NCBI GenBank assembly: GCA_041686915.1
Contig: JAWLDB010000036.1
Span: forward strand, 1-17,698
From: JAWLDB01 sp041686915
GTDB lineage: Bacteria > Bacillota > UBA994 > UBA5500
Reading direction: 5' to 3'
Length of the DNA stretch: 17,698 bases
Below the pieces are notes generated by a model, which was given only the letters and a program-made list of their open reading frames with translations, searched no databases and was not told the DNA's origin. Positions 7,705-14,873 of this stretch are shown here, in pieces. Position numbers and translations under genes: made by a program. How positions within the stretch are numbered: position 1 is the stretch's first letter; each line of letters starts with the position of its first letter.

Positions 7705-8779
7705 AGTAGCTATTATGGGGTTTGTGGGTTGCGGTAATCTCGGCGACGAAGCCATACTGGCAGGGAATCTGCGAGGGCTGAGTCAGATTGGCATAAATGA
7801 CCCGTTAGTTTTCTCCTGGCAACCTGACCTGACCAAAGCACAGCATGCTGTAGATACAGCCCCGGTGCTGCCCGGTCGGCAAGGGCTGCTGGACTTTAAA
7901 CGGAGATTAGGCAAAGGCGATCTGTTACTGTTGGGAGGCGGCAGTCTGTTGCAAGACGGTCAACGCCGGATTGTGCCATTCTGGTTGGCTCGGGCCATCG
8001 TGGCTAAGCTGGCGGGAGCTAAGGTAGTCTTTCACGCCCAAGGGGTCGGGCCATTGCGCACAGCGGTGGGTCGGTTTTTGGTCAGAGCAACTATGCCGGT
8101 TATAGCCGATTTGGTCACCCTTAGGGATAGAGCATCTTTTGCCTTGGTGCCAAGCTTATGTCGCCCAGAACTCGTGGCTGACCCGGCTTTGTTGCTGTCA
8201 GTGACTACAGCCGATCGTGAGGATGATCTTATCATTGTGGCGCTGCGGGAGCTTGCGCATCTTAGTGAAATGGAGCCCAAGCTACAGTCAAGCCTTAAGA
8301 CCTTGGCAGCAGGTAGCAGAGCAAGGCTGCTGTTCGTGCCCATGCAACACCCGGATGATGTGGATGTCAGCAGGAGATTTGCAGTCGCTTGCGGCGGCGA
8401 ATTAATTGATCAGCCACTTTCCTTGAGTGAGCTGACCGAACTGCTGGGAAGAGCACAGCTAGTGATTGCGATGCGCCTGCACGCAGCGATCCTGTCGGCC
8501 AATAACCTTACACCGGTGGTCGGACTAGCCTATGATCCAAAGGTGTCGGCCTTCTTTCAAGAGATTGGCATGCCGGAAGCAGTTACACCCTGGGATGAGA
8601 ACTTTGATGCAGCAACTTTTACGGCGACGGCCGAAAGAGCTTTCAACGAACGGGTTGGTTACCACCGCAGGCTGCAAACGGTGATGCCGGAGTTGCGCCA
8701 GAGGGCTCAGACCGCTATTACACGGGCCGTGGAGCTATGGAGCGGCAAAGCGCTACGTGCGCTAAGGGAGAGAGAATGA
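7697..8779 (+). CDS. csaB: Polysaccharide pyruvyl transferase CsaB
   Basis: CsaB transfers pyruvate from phosphoenolpyruvate to a sugar of the secondary cell-wall polymer, making the ketal that SLH-domain proteins bind; this role is known from Bacillus anthracis and Thermus. The 360-residue protein starts at ATG 7697 behind a strong SD (AGGGGAG). It has the family pattern MGFVGCGNLGDEAIL (7-21), a glycine-rich DLLLLGGGSLLQD (75-87), FHAQGVGPL (112-120), VADPALLL (160-167), QHPDD (217-221) and the highly conserved MRLHAAILSA (259-268, with His262). The two GT-B-like halves and the length are typical. The start overlaps the preceding gene by 8 bases and the stop overlaps the next start (ATGA), so it is central in this operon. 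Its presence predicts that the host displays SLH-anchored surface proteins, though none is encoded here. Confidence 0.94.
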   Translation: MPRVAIMGFVGCGNLGDEAILAGNLRGLSQIGINDPLVFSWQPDLTKAQHAVDTAPVLPGRQGLLDFKRRLGKGDLLLLGGGSLLQDGQRRIVPFWLARAIVAKLAGAKVVFHAQGVGPLRTAVGRFLVRATMPVIADLVTLRDRASFALVPSLCRPELVADPALLLSVTTADREDDLIIVALRELAHLSEMEPKLQSSLKTLAAGSRARLLFVPMQHPDDVDVSRRFAVACGGELIDQPLSLSELTELLGRAQLVIAMRLHAAILSANNLTPVVGLAYDPKVSAFFQEIGMPEAVTPWDENFDAATFTATAERAFNERVGYHRRLQTVMPELRQRAQTAITRAVELWSGKALRALRERE

Positions 8780-9513
8780 TGGAGCGAGAGAGGCTAGAGA
8801 TACTAGGCTGTCCGATTGACGTACTGACAATGGATACAGCGGTTGAACATATCAGCAGCGCAATCGCCAATACTGGCACCTGCCAGGTCGTCACTGCCAA
8901 TGCGGAGATCCTGTATGCGGCCCAGCATGATCCTGAGCTCTTCGTCATACTGCAGGACGCAGGGCTGGTTACTGCTGATGGAATGGGTGTAATCCTTGCT
9001 TCACGCATTCTGGGTACACCTCTTGCTGAGCGCGTAGCTGGCTATGACTTGCTGCATGCCTTGGCCGCCCGATCTGAACGCACCGGTTGGAAGATTTACT
9101 TGCTTGGTGCCAAACAGGAAGTGGTGGATGCCGCTGCCGCCAATCTGCGGCGGATGTATCCAGCCATCACGATAGCCGGTAAGCATCACGGCTATTTCGC
9201 TCAGGAAGAGACAGGTTCGGTGCTGCACGACATCAAGCAGACTGGAGCCGATATTCTGTTCGTAGCACTCGGTGCTCCTAGGGCAGAAAAATGGATTTAT
9301 GCCAACTTGAACAAGAGCGGGGCTTCCATCGGTATCGGTGTCGGCGGCAGCTTCGACATCCTGGCCGGCGTTTCTGTGCGGGCGCCGCTCTGGATGCAGC
9401 GCATTGGCCTGGAGTGGTTGTTCCGCCTGTGGCGGCAGCCCTCAAGGATCTGGCGCATGCTCGCCTTGCCCAAGTTCATTTGGATGGTCCTTTGGAACAA
9501 GTGGGTACATTGA
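8776..9513 (+). CDS. WecG/TagA/CpsF-family glycosyltransferase (GT26)
   Basis: A 245-residue membrane-associated GT26 enzyme. The family transfers ManNAc(A)-type sugars to undecaprenyl-PP-GlcNAc in early wall-polymer synthesis. I start it at ATG 8776 (ATGA overlap with csaB, AGGGAG just upstream); ATG 8779 is equally possible, and the longer frame from 8737 lacks an SD. Against Thermoanaerobacter TagA numbering as I recall it, residues line up with a constant offset of +3: Thr40, Asn42, Asp68 (catalytic Asp in TADGMG) and Arg86 are conserved, as are the arginines of the C-terminal membrane appendage (217, 224, 227). Unusually, the usual GxPxQE motif reads GAPRAE, so position 170 is Ala instead of Gln (codon GCA, 9283-9285). 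The rest (GVGGSFDILAG, RAP) is normal. It is the last gene of the polymer operon and may prime the polymer that CsaB decorates. Confidence 0.93.
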   Translation: MMERERLEILGCPIDVLTMDTAVEHISSAIANTGTCQVVTANAEILYAAQHDPELFVILQDAGLVTADGMGVILASRILGTPLAERVAGYDLLHALAARSERTGWKIYLLGAKQEVVDAAAANLRRMYPAITIAGKHHGYFAQEETGSVLHDIKQTGADILFVALGAPRAEKWIYANLNKSGASIGIGVGGSFDILAGVSVRAPLWMQRIGLEWLFRLWRQPSRIWRMLALPKFIWMVLWNKWVH

Positions 9514-9519
9514 ACATTT

Positions 9520-9547
9520 CGCGTTCGCATGGGCGCGTTTTTCTTTT
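9520..9547 (+). terminator. Probable rho-independent terminator after the polymer operon
   Basis: The stem CGCGTT/GGCGCG (9520-9525 and 9532-9537, four GC pairs plus two G-T wobbles, six-base loop) is followed directly by TTTTTCTTTT. It sits 7 bases after the stop of the WecG/TagA-type gene. The stem is short, so termination may be partial. Confidence 0.6.
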
Positions 9548-9572
9548 GGTATCTTCGCAGACTTTTGATAAT
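9544..9572 (+). promoter_or_regulatory. Weak candidate promoter for the transketolase pair
   Basis: An AT-rich GATAAT (9567-9572) within TTTTGATAATATAGG could be a -10 box. A TTTTGG at 9544-9549 is 17 bases upstream but a poor -35 match and overlaps the terminator T-tract. Position just before the transketolase genes is the main support. Confidence 0.35.
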
Positions 9573-9619
9573 ATAGGAAAAGACTAAAGGGTACATATGT
9601 GTTGGAAGAGGTGATCAGG

Positions 9620-10447
9620 TTGGATTTACAGCATCTGAACCAGACCGCACAGCAGATGCGGCGGCATATTGTGGAGATGATCGTGAAAGCCGGGTCAGGG
9701 CACCCAGGTGGATCGTTGTCACTGGCAGACATCATGACAGCGCTCTATTTCCATGCTATGCAGGTGGACCCACAGCGACCGGATTGGCCGGAACGTGACA
9801 GGTTGGTGCTGAGCAAAGGTCATGCAGCGCCTGCTTTGTATGCAGCTTTGGCCATGCGGGGTTATTTCCCGGTCGATGAGCTGGCGACTTTGCGTCAGTT
9901 GGGCAGCCGCCTGCAAGGGCACCCCGATATGAAGAAGCTGCCGGGAGTAGAGATGAGCACTGGCTCGCTCGGACAAGGGCTTTCAGCTGCCAATGGAATG
10001 GCGCTAGGCCTCAAGCTGAAAGGAATTGAGAGTAACGTATACGTCATTATGGGCGATGGCGAAATGCAGGAAGGGCAGATTTGGGAGGCAGCCATGAGCG
10101 CAGCTCACTATCGTTTGGGCAATGTGATTGGCTTCCTGGACTATAACCGCTTGCAGATTGATGGGCCGGTTGAGTTCGTCAAATCCGTCGATCCGTTAGG
10201 TGACAAATGGAGAGCCTTCGGTTGGCATGTCATTGAGGTCGATGGCCATGACATCGCTGCCTTAGTTCAGGCGATAGACCAGGCCAAAGCCAGGACGGAA
10301 CAACCCAGCCTATTGCTTTGCCGGACTATCAAGGGTAAAGGTATCGGCTTCATGGAGAACAAGGCAGAGTGGCACGGCAAAGCGCCAAAGGCTGCCCAGT
10401 TAGCCGAGGCTATTCAGTCCTTGCAGGGGGGTGCGCAGAATGACTAA
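9620..10447 (+). CDS. Transketolase, N-terminal (thiamine-diphosphate-binding) subunit
   Basis: The N-terminal half of a split transketolase, which with the next gene forms the enzyme moving two-carbon ketol units in the non-oxidative pentose phosphate pathway. I choose TTG 9620 because GAGGTGATC (9608-9616) is a nine-base match to the anti-SD of 16S rRNA at correct spacing, and MDLQHLNQTAQQMRRHIVEM is a typical family start; GTG 9599 would add 7 residues. The protein is then 275 residues. It shows AGSGHPGGSLSLADI (24-38), LSKGHAAPALY, the STGSLGQGLS loop, and the ThDP/Mg motif GDGEMQEGQ (145-153) with Asn176 in DYNRLQIDG. It ends with KGKGIGFMEN..WHGKAP, as usual. It overlaps the C-terminal subunit gene by 8 bases. 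Split transketolases are common in clostridia and archaea. Confidence 0.95.
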   Translation: MDLQHLNQTAQQMRRHIVEMIVKAGSGHPGGSLSLADIMTALYFHAMQVDPQRPDWPERDRLVLSKGHAAPALYAALAMRGYFPVDELATLRQLGSRLQGHPDMKKLPGVEMSTGSLGQGLSAANGMALGLKLKGIESNVYVIMGDGEMQEGQIWEAAMSAAHYRLGNVIGFLDYNRLQIDGPVEFVKSVDPLGDKWRAFGWHVIEVDGHDIAALVQAIDQAKARTEQPSLLLCRTIKGKGIGFMENKAEWHGKAPKAAQLAEAIQSLQGGAQND

Positions 10448-11387
10448 GAAAATGGCAACCCGCGAAGGGTATGGTCTTGAGCTGGCTCGCCTGGGCGAAC
10501 AGTTACCGCATATCGTGGTGCTGGATGCCGACTTGTCAAAGAGCACCATGACCCATCACTTCGCCGAACAGTTCCCGAACAGGTTCTTTAACATGGGCAT
10601 CTCAGAGGCTGACCTGATGGGTACAGCAGCAGGCCTGGCTACCACCGGCCATGTCCCCTTCGCCAGCACCTTTGCCATCTTCGCCGCTGGCAGGGCTTTC
10701 GAGCAAATCCGTAACAGCATTGCGTATCCTCGTTTACCGGTAGTAGTAGCTGCTACTCACGCCGGTTTGACCGTCGGCGCAGACGGCGGCTCGCATCAGG
10801 CAATTGAAGACATTGCGCTAATGCGTGCGCTGCCCGGAATGACCGTGCTGGTACCAGCAGATGCAGTAGAGGCCGCGCAGATGGTGCAGGCAGCAGCTGT
10901 CTTAGGTGGCCCGGTTTACCTGCGCCTCGGTCGCAGCTCTGTACCTCAACTGGCCAGGCCGGATGACTACCAGTTCACAGTAGGGCGGGCAGAACTGCTG
11001 GCTGAGGGAGACGATGTAGCTATCTTTGCCTGCGGCATCATGGTACAGGCGGCACTGGAAGCTCGTGCACTGCTAGCCCAGCAAAGCATCAACGCCAGCG
11101 TAGTCAATATCTCCACCATCAAACCCTTGGACGTAGCGGCTATCGTGGAGGCTGCCAGGGTGACCGGCTGTGTTGTCACCGCCGAGGAGCATTCAGTGAT
11201 TGGCGGTTTGGGCAGTGCCGTAGCTGAAGTGCTGGCAGAACACTACCCTGTTCCCATGGAGCGCGTGGGTGTGTTAGATACCTTTGGGGAATCCGGCGAT
11301 CCGGACGACCTGCTGGCTAAATACGGGCTTACGCCAAATGACATCGCAGAAAAATCTATAAGAGTCTGGCGCCGGAAACGCAGTTGA
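10440..11387 (+). CDS. Transketolase, C-terminal (pyrimidine-binding) subunit
   Basis: The 315-residue partner of the preceding gene, contributing the Pyr domain and the glutamate that activates the thiamine cofactor. The start ATG 10440 lies 8 bases after AGGGGGG inside the end of the N-subunit gene; the in-frame GTG 10431 is part of that SD region and is less likely. Motifs in order: TREGYGLELARLG, DADLSKST, the catalytic Glu56 in MGISEADLMGTAAGLA, PFASTFAIFAAGRAFEQIRN, THAGLTVGADGGSHQAIEDIA, LVPAD, and a C-terminal TPP-C domain (about 190-310) with ACGIMVQAALEA and EEHSVIGGLGSAVAE. It resembles the DXS-like transketolase subfamily, but the two-gene arrangement and separate ThDP subunit argue for transketolase rather than DXS. 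No clear terminator follows within the next 30 bases. Confidence 0.95.
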   Translation: MTKKMATREGYGLELARLGEQLPHIVVLDADLSKSTMTHHFAEQFPNRFFNMGISEADLMGTAAGLATTGHVPFASTFAIFAAGRAFEQIRNSIAYPRLPVVVAATHAGLTVGADGGSHQAIEDIALMRALPGMTVLVPADAVEAAQMVQAAAVLGGPVYLRLGRSSVPQLARPDDYQFTVGRAELLAEGDDVAIFACGIMVQAALEARALLAQQSINASVVNISTIKPLDVAAIVEAARVTGCVVTAEEHSVIGGLGSAVAEVLAEHYPVPMERVGVLDTFGESGDPDDLLAKYGLTPNDIAEKSIRVWRRKRS

Positions 11388-11422
11388 CATCGGCCGGGTA
11401 ATGGTAGTACTCACCAGAGGTC

Positions 11423-11451
11423 TTGCCAAAATGGGTGCATGCAAGTATACT
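11423..11451 (+). promoter_or_regulatory. Sigma-A-type promoter of the PspC-domain gene
   Basis: TTGCCA (11423-11428) and TATACT (11446-11451) each match the consensus at 5 of 6 positions and are separated by exactly 17 bases. They lie 33 bases before the ATG of the PspC-domain gene, giving a short leader. Confidence 0.72.
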
Positions 11452-11484
11452 CGTTTGGAAGAAGCTTACTGGGAGGGATTTATC

Positions 11485-12006
11485 ATGGAACGGCGTCTGT
11501 ATAAGACTAAAGATGGCGCAATGCTCGCCGGTGTATGCGCCGGAATTGCTGAATACTTGTCCATAGATGTCACCCTGGTGCGAATTGGTTTTGTACTGGT
11601 CGCACTAGCTGGAGGCAGTGGCGTGTTGGCATACCTGCTCGCTGCAATCATTATGCCTGATAAGTGGCAAGTGAGCGGCGGGACTGGCTTTACTCAGACC
11701 AGTACCTCTGCAACTCCCACTGCAAGACCTGCTGAAAAGGTCGAAGAGGTTGAAGAGGTTGAAGAGGAGATTGGGCTTTCGCCAGAAGATTCTACCGATT
11801 ATCCGCAGCATAAGCCAAAGCAGGCTGTCCCGCAATCCAATCAGGACAATCAGCGTCTGCTCGCTTATATCCTGATTGGCATTGGCGTGTGGATTATCGT
11901 GGAACGCTACGTCAATTTCAGGGTTATTTTCAGGCACTGGTGGCCGCTGCTGCTGGTTGGCATTGGAGTAGTGATGCTGACGGGTAACTGGAACCGCCGC
12001 GCTTAA
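11485..12006 (+). CDS. PspC-domain membrane protein with LiaI/LiaF-like C-terminal segment
   Basis: A 173-residue membrane protein. ATG 11485 is set by GGGAGG 8 bases upstream and by the PspC consensus beginning at MERRLYKTKDGAMLAGVCAGIAEY; the frame extends upstream to 11401 but that part contains the promoter. Domains: PspC (1-60) with one transmembrane helix (about 32-57); an acidic, polar linker (61-122) containing EKVEEVEEVEEE; then two hydrophobic segments (126-141, 152-166) separated by a short loop with HWWPLLLVGIG, similar to LiaI/LiaF/DUF5668 tails. In enterobacteria PspC senses envelope stress; in Bacillota such proteins are often associated with membrane or antibiotic stress, but no psp/lia partner is nearby. 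It is a single-gene unit with its own promoter and terminator. Confidence 0.9.
   Translation: MERRLYKTKDGAMLAGVCAGIAEYLSIDVTLVRIGFVLVALAGGSGVLAYLLAAIIMPDKWQVSGGTGFTQTSTSATPTARPAEKVEEVEEVEEEIGLSPEDSTDYPQHKPKQAVPQSNQDNQRLLAYILIGIGVWIIVERYVNFRVIFRHWWPLLLVGIGVVMLTGNWNRRA
11734..11769 (+). repeat. 9-bp tandem repeat in the PspC-protein linker
   Basis: Four units of nine bases: GAAAAGGTC, GAAGAGGTT, GAAGAGGTT and GAAGAGGAG. The middle two are identical and the outer two are diverged. They encode EKV-EEV-EEV-EEE in the linker between transmembrane segments. Copy changes would keep the frame. Confidence 0.9.
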
Positions 12007-12012
12007 CGGCAT

Positions 12013-12047
12013 AAAAAACGCCGTCCCGCACTCGGGACGGCGTTTTT
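12013..12047. terminator. Strong bidirectional rho-independent terminator
   Basis: A perfect 15-bp inverted repeat: arm 12014-12028 (five A's then CGCCGTCCCG), loop CACT (12029-12032), arm 12033-12047 (CGGGACGGCG then five T's). GC core of 10 bp flanked by A-tract and T-tract makes it work on both strands. It lies between the convergent PspC-domain gene (stop 12006) and RNase J gene (stop 12056). Confidence 0.95.
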
Positions 12048-12055
12048 GCATCTTG

Positions 12056-13714
12056 CTATACTTCCATGATGATCGGCAGGATCATCGGGCGACGCTTGGT
12101 GCGCTCGTAGAGGAAGCTGCTGAGGACATCACGGGTTGCAGACTTCAGGGTAGACCAATCAGCAGACTCGCTTTTGAGAGCCTTTTGGAGGGCGTGCACT
12201 ACCTGCTCCTCGGCTTGGGCGATCAGGTTCTCCGATTCGCGCACATAGACGAAGCCGCGGGTGATGATATCCGGCCCTGCCATGATTGTCTTGGTCTGCT
12301 TGTTGATGGTGACGACGACTACCAATACGCCATCCTGCGCCAGCATCTGGCGGTCGCGCAGCACCACGTTACCGACGTCGCCAATACCAAGGCCATCTAC
12401 TAGCACTACGCCAGCCGGCACCTTGCCAGCCAGTCTGGCTCCATCTTCCGTGAACTCCAGGATGTCGCCATTAGTGATCGCAAACACGTTATCCCGCGGT
12501 ACGCCGACCTGCTCTGCCAAACGAGTATAAGCAGAAACATGCCGGAACTCGCCATGGAACGGGATGACGTACTTCGGTTTGACCAGGTTGAGCAATAGCT
12601 TCAGCTCTTCCTGGCTGGCATGGCCGGAGACGTGCACATCGGCCACACCTTGATAAATCACATTTGCTCCGGCGCGGGCCAATCCGTCAATTACCCTGCT
12701 AACCAGTTTCTCGTTGCCCGGCACAGGGGTGGATGACATGATGACCGTATCTCCCGGTACGATGTTGATGCGGTTGTGATTTTGCGCAGCCATGCGTGTC
12801 AGACCTGAAAGGGGCTCGCCTTGGCTGCCGGTGGACAGAATCAGTATTTTGTGTGCAGGGTAACGGGTAATTTCCTCGGGTGGCAGATAAATGCCTTCGG
12901 GGAAGTTGAGATACCCCAGCTCATGAGCTACACCGACATTGTTCACCATGCTGCGCCCAACCACCGTCACTTTGCGCCCGTACTGCATGGCAGTATCGAA
13001 TGCTTGCTGAATGCGGTGAATGTTGGATGCGAAGGTTGCCATAATGATTCGGTCCTTGGTCTGGTTGAAAAGCTGATCAAAGGTGCGTCCAACGAGCCGC
13101 TCAGATTGTGTATATCCTGGGCGGTGAGCGTTCGTAGAGTCACAGAACATAGCCAAGACACCTTTGCTGCCATATTCAGCCAGCGTATGATAGTCAGCTA
13201 CCTTTCCATCCACAGGAGTTTGGTCAAACTTGAAGTCACCACTATGGATGATTACCCCAAGCGGCGTTTCCACTGCCAAGGCTACTCCGTCCGGGATGCT
13301 GTGGTTAATCCTGATCAATCGCACCTTGAAGCTCTTGCCCAGCGAGACACTCTGCCCTGCTTGCACCTCGTGAGTATCTGCCTTCACCCCATGTTCATCG
13401 AGCTTCTTCTGTAGTAAACCGAGAGTGAGCCGAGTCCCGTAAATGGGCACGTCCACCTGTTTTAACAGGTAGGGAATAGCACCGATATGGTCCTCATGCC
13501 CATGAGTCAGAATCACGCCTCGCAGTTTCTTCTGATTTTCCACCAGGTAAGTCATGTTGGGGATTACGTAGTCGATGCCCAGCATCTCGTCCTCAGGGAA
13601 TTTGAGACCGGCATCGATGACCATGATGTCGTCGCGGCACTGAATTACGAACATGTTCTTACCGATTTCACCGGTGCCGCCGAGCGCCATCACTTGTACT
13701 TTGGTTGCTGCCAC
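12056..13714 (-). CDS. rnj: Ribonuclease J
   Basis: RNase J is a metallo-beta-lactamase/beta-CASP nuclease with 5'-3' exo- and endonuclease activity that matures rRNA and degrades mRNA. The 552-residue length matches Bacillus RNase J1 (about 555). The start is GTG 13714 (reading VAATKVQVMALGGTGEIGKN), preceded on the minus strand by GCGAGGTAG. Metal-binding residues of the HxHxDH motif are at 71, 73, 75 and 76 (LTHGHEDHIG). HSIPDGVA, HSGDFKFD, FCDSTNAHRPGYTQSE, STGSQGEP, HVSGHASQEELK and PFHGEFRH follow, covering the remaining metal-site and beta-CASP motifs. The C-terminal domain (about 450-552) is present. It is transcribed toward the PspC gene and ends 9 bases from the shared terminator. 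Only one RNase J copy is visible, so J1 versus J2 cannot be assigned. Confidence 0.96.
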   Translation of the reverse strand: MAATKVQVMALGGTGEIGKNMFVIQCRDDIMVIDAGLKFPEDEMLGIDYVIPNMTYLVENQKKLRGVILTHGHEDHIGAIPYLLKQVDVPIYGTRLTLGLLQKKLDEHGVKADTHEVQAGQSVSLGKSFKVRLIRINHSIPDGVALAVETPLGVIIHSGDFKFDQTPVDGKVADYHTLAEYGSKGVLAMFCDSTNAHRPGYTQSERLVGRTFDQLFNQTKDRIIMATFASNIHRIQQAFDTAMQYGRKVTVVGRSMVNNVGVAHELGYLNFPEGIYLPPEEITRYPAHKILILSTGSQGEPLSGLTRMAAQNHNRINIVPGDTVIMSSTPVPGNEKLVSRVIDGLARAGANVIYQGVADVHVSGHASQEELKLLLNLVKPKYVIPFHGEFRHVSAYTRLAEQVGVPRDNVFAITNGDILEFTEDGARLAGKVPAGVVLVDGLGIGDVGNVVLRDRQMLAQDGVLVVVVTINKQTKTIMAGPDIITRGFVYVRESENLIAQAEEQVVHALQKALKSESADWSTLKSATRDVLSSFLYERTKRRPMILPIIMEV

Positions 13715-13871
13715 ACTTATCTACCTCGCTTTTAGTCTATCTAGAGCCCCGCCCGCCTCTGCCTGGCTAAGGCTTCCGTATCAGTTCTTGTGACCTTTCT
13801 AGTGTTCCCGATTTTGGCAGAGCTAATATCGTCGTCACGGCTTTACCCTGCCAATATGTGCCTATCATCTT

Positions 13872-13900
13872 ATTCTAGCACAAGCCACCGCCTACAACAA
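13872..13900 (-). promoter_or_regulatory. Candidate promoter of the RNase J gene (extended -10)
   Basis: Reading the minus strand, TTGTTG (13900-13895) is followed after 17 bases by TAGAAT (13877-13872), 5 of 6 to the -10 consensus and preceded by TGC, an extended -10 element. The predicted transcript starts about 150 bases before the GTG. Confidence 0.55.
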
Positions 13901-13949
13901 ATGCCCAAGCCTTGCCTGACAGCAGGAAGACCTCTCAACCCGTCGTTTC

Positions 13950-14121
13950 ATTATCGACATGATCTGTGCTTCCGTTCTTCTTTTTACATGAAAATCCCAC
14001 AATTTCCGGCCCAATCTAACAAGGACTTGCTGCCTTCTGTGTCGAAATATCAATAACGCAGCTCTTATGTTTACTGTAGATGTGACATGTCTTATGCGAC
14101 AGGGAATGAATTATCGACAGG
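13950..14121. repeat. Dispersed ATTATCGACA-type motif upstream of ftsE
   Basis: ATTATCGACA occurs exactly at 13950-13959 and 14110-14119. A related TTATGCGACAGG (14092-14103) precedes TTATCGACAGG (14111-14121) by 19 bases, about two helical turns, and the inverse core TGTCGA is at 14040-14045. These could be binding sites for a regulator, or chance. Confidence 0.4.
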
Positions 14122-14186
14122 TGAACGGCACATTTGCCGATTACACCGTTGTTTTAACCAAATAAAGATCCCGAAGGTGGTATAAC

Positions 14187-14873
14187 ATGCTGGAATTATA
14201 CGCCATAACGAAGATTTACCCTAACGGCGTTGTGGCTCTCCGTGATATTGATCTGAAAGTTGACCGGGGTGAGTTCGCTTTCCTGGTCGGACCTAGTGGG
14301 GCCGGTAAATCTACTCTGACTAAACTGATTCTGGCTGAAGAGAAGCCGACCAAGGGGCAGGTAATCGTCAACAACCAGGTGGTCAACACCTTGAAACCAA
14401 GAGCAATACCGTTCTTGCGTCGACAGATTGGGATGGTCTTTCAGGATTTTCGCCTGATGCCGAACTGGACAGTGGAAGAGAATGTTTCCTTTGCGATGAA
14501 AGTGATAGAAGCGCCTCACCGTCTAATCCGCAAGCGTGTCCCAGAAGTGCTCGAGCTGGTAGGACTTGCAGGCAAGTCCAGCCATATGCCCACTCAATTG
14601 TCTGGCGGTGAACAACAACGCGTCGCGTTGGCCCGGGCAATCGTCAACAAACCTTATCTTCTGCTGGCGGATGAACCCACCGGCAACCTTGACCCTGATA
14701 CTTCCTGGGGCATCATGCGCCTGTTGCAGGACATAAACGCGCAGGGTACTACAATTTTGATGGCTACACACGCCAAGAACATCGTAGACACAATGCGCAG
14801 GCGCGTAATCGCCTTGGACGGCGGACGCATCGTGCGTGATGAACAAGGGGGGGCTTACGGTCATGAAGATTAG
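14187..14873 (+). CDS. ftsE: Cell-division ABC transporter ATPase FtsE
   Basis: FtsE is the cytoplasmic ATPase of the FtsEX complex, which transmits an ATP-driven conformational signal across the membrane to peptidoglycan hydrolases. The 228-residue length is standard. Visible ABC motifs: Walker A GPSGAGKS (35-42), Q-loop Gln86 in MVFQDFRLMPNWTVEENV (a characteristic FtsE segment), signature LSGGEQQ (138-144), Walker B LLLADE (158-163) with D-loop GNLDP, and the switch His195. The ATG at 14187 is preceded by AAGGTGGT. It overlaps ftsX by 11 bases, matching the universal ftsE-ftsX order. The intergenic region upstream suggests it is the first gene of the transcript. Confidence 0.97.
   Translation: MLELYAITKIYPNGVVALRDIDLKVDRGEFAFLVGPSGAGKSTLTKLILAEEKPTKGQVIVNNQVVNTLKPRAIPFLRRQIGMVFQDFRLMPNWTVEENVSFAMKVIEAPHRLIRKRVPEVLELVGLAGKSSHMPTQLSGGEQQRVALARAIVNKPYLLLADEPTGNLDPDTSWGIMRLLQDINAQGTTILMATHAKNIVDTMRRRVIALDGGRIVRDEQGGAYGHED

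Larger units (their letters stand above)
13715..14186. other. 472-bp divergent intergenic region between RNase J and ftsE
   Basis: No convincing gene lies here; an 88-codon frame at 13790-14056 has no ribosome binding site and no family-like sequence. The region is more AT-rich than its surroundings. It contains the RNase J promoter (minus strand), short repeats of ATTATCGACA type, a small hairpin CGGCA-CATT-TGCCG (14126-14139), and the ftsE ribosome binding site AAGGTGGT. I could not find a clear sigma-A promoter for ftsE on the plus strand; GTGACA (14082-14087) followed 18 bases later by ATGAAT is the best but weak candidate. The RNase J leader would be about 150 bases long, with GC-rich sequence near the start codon. 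Confidence 0.6.

Noticed and set aside
10440..11387. 1-deoxyxylulose-5-phosphate synthase (DXS) as an alternative for the C-terminal transketolase subunit
   Set aside because: DXS is a single chain of about 620 residues; here the ThDP subunit is a separate transketolase-type gene with 8-base overlap, the standard split-transketolase layout.
12821..13414. A 197-codon plus-strand frame opposite the RNase J gene
   Set aside because: Antisense shadow of a clearly conserved RNase J frame, with no start signals.
13790..14056. An 88-codon plus-strand frame in the RNase J-ftsE intergenic region
   Set aside because: It starts at GTG without an SD, overlaps the RNase J promoter region, and its composition (many Ser/Pro/Leu/Cys, no domain pattern) looks like translated non-coding DNA.
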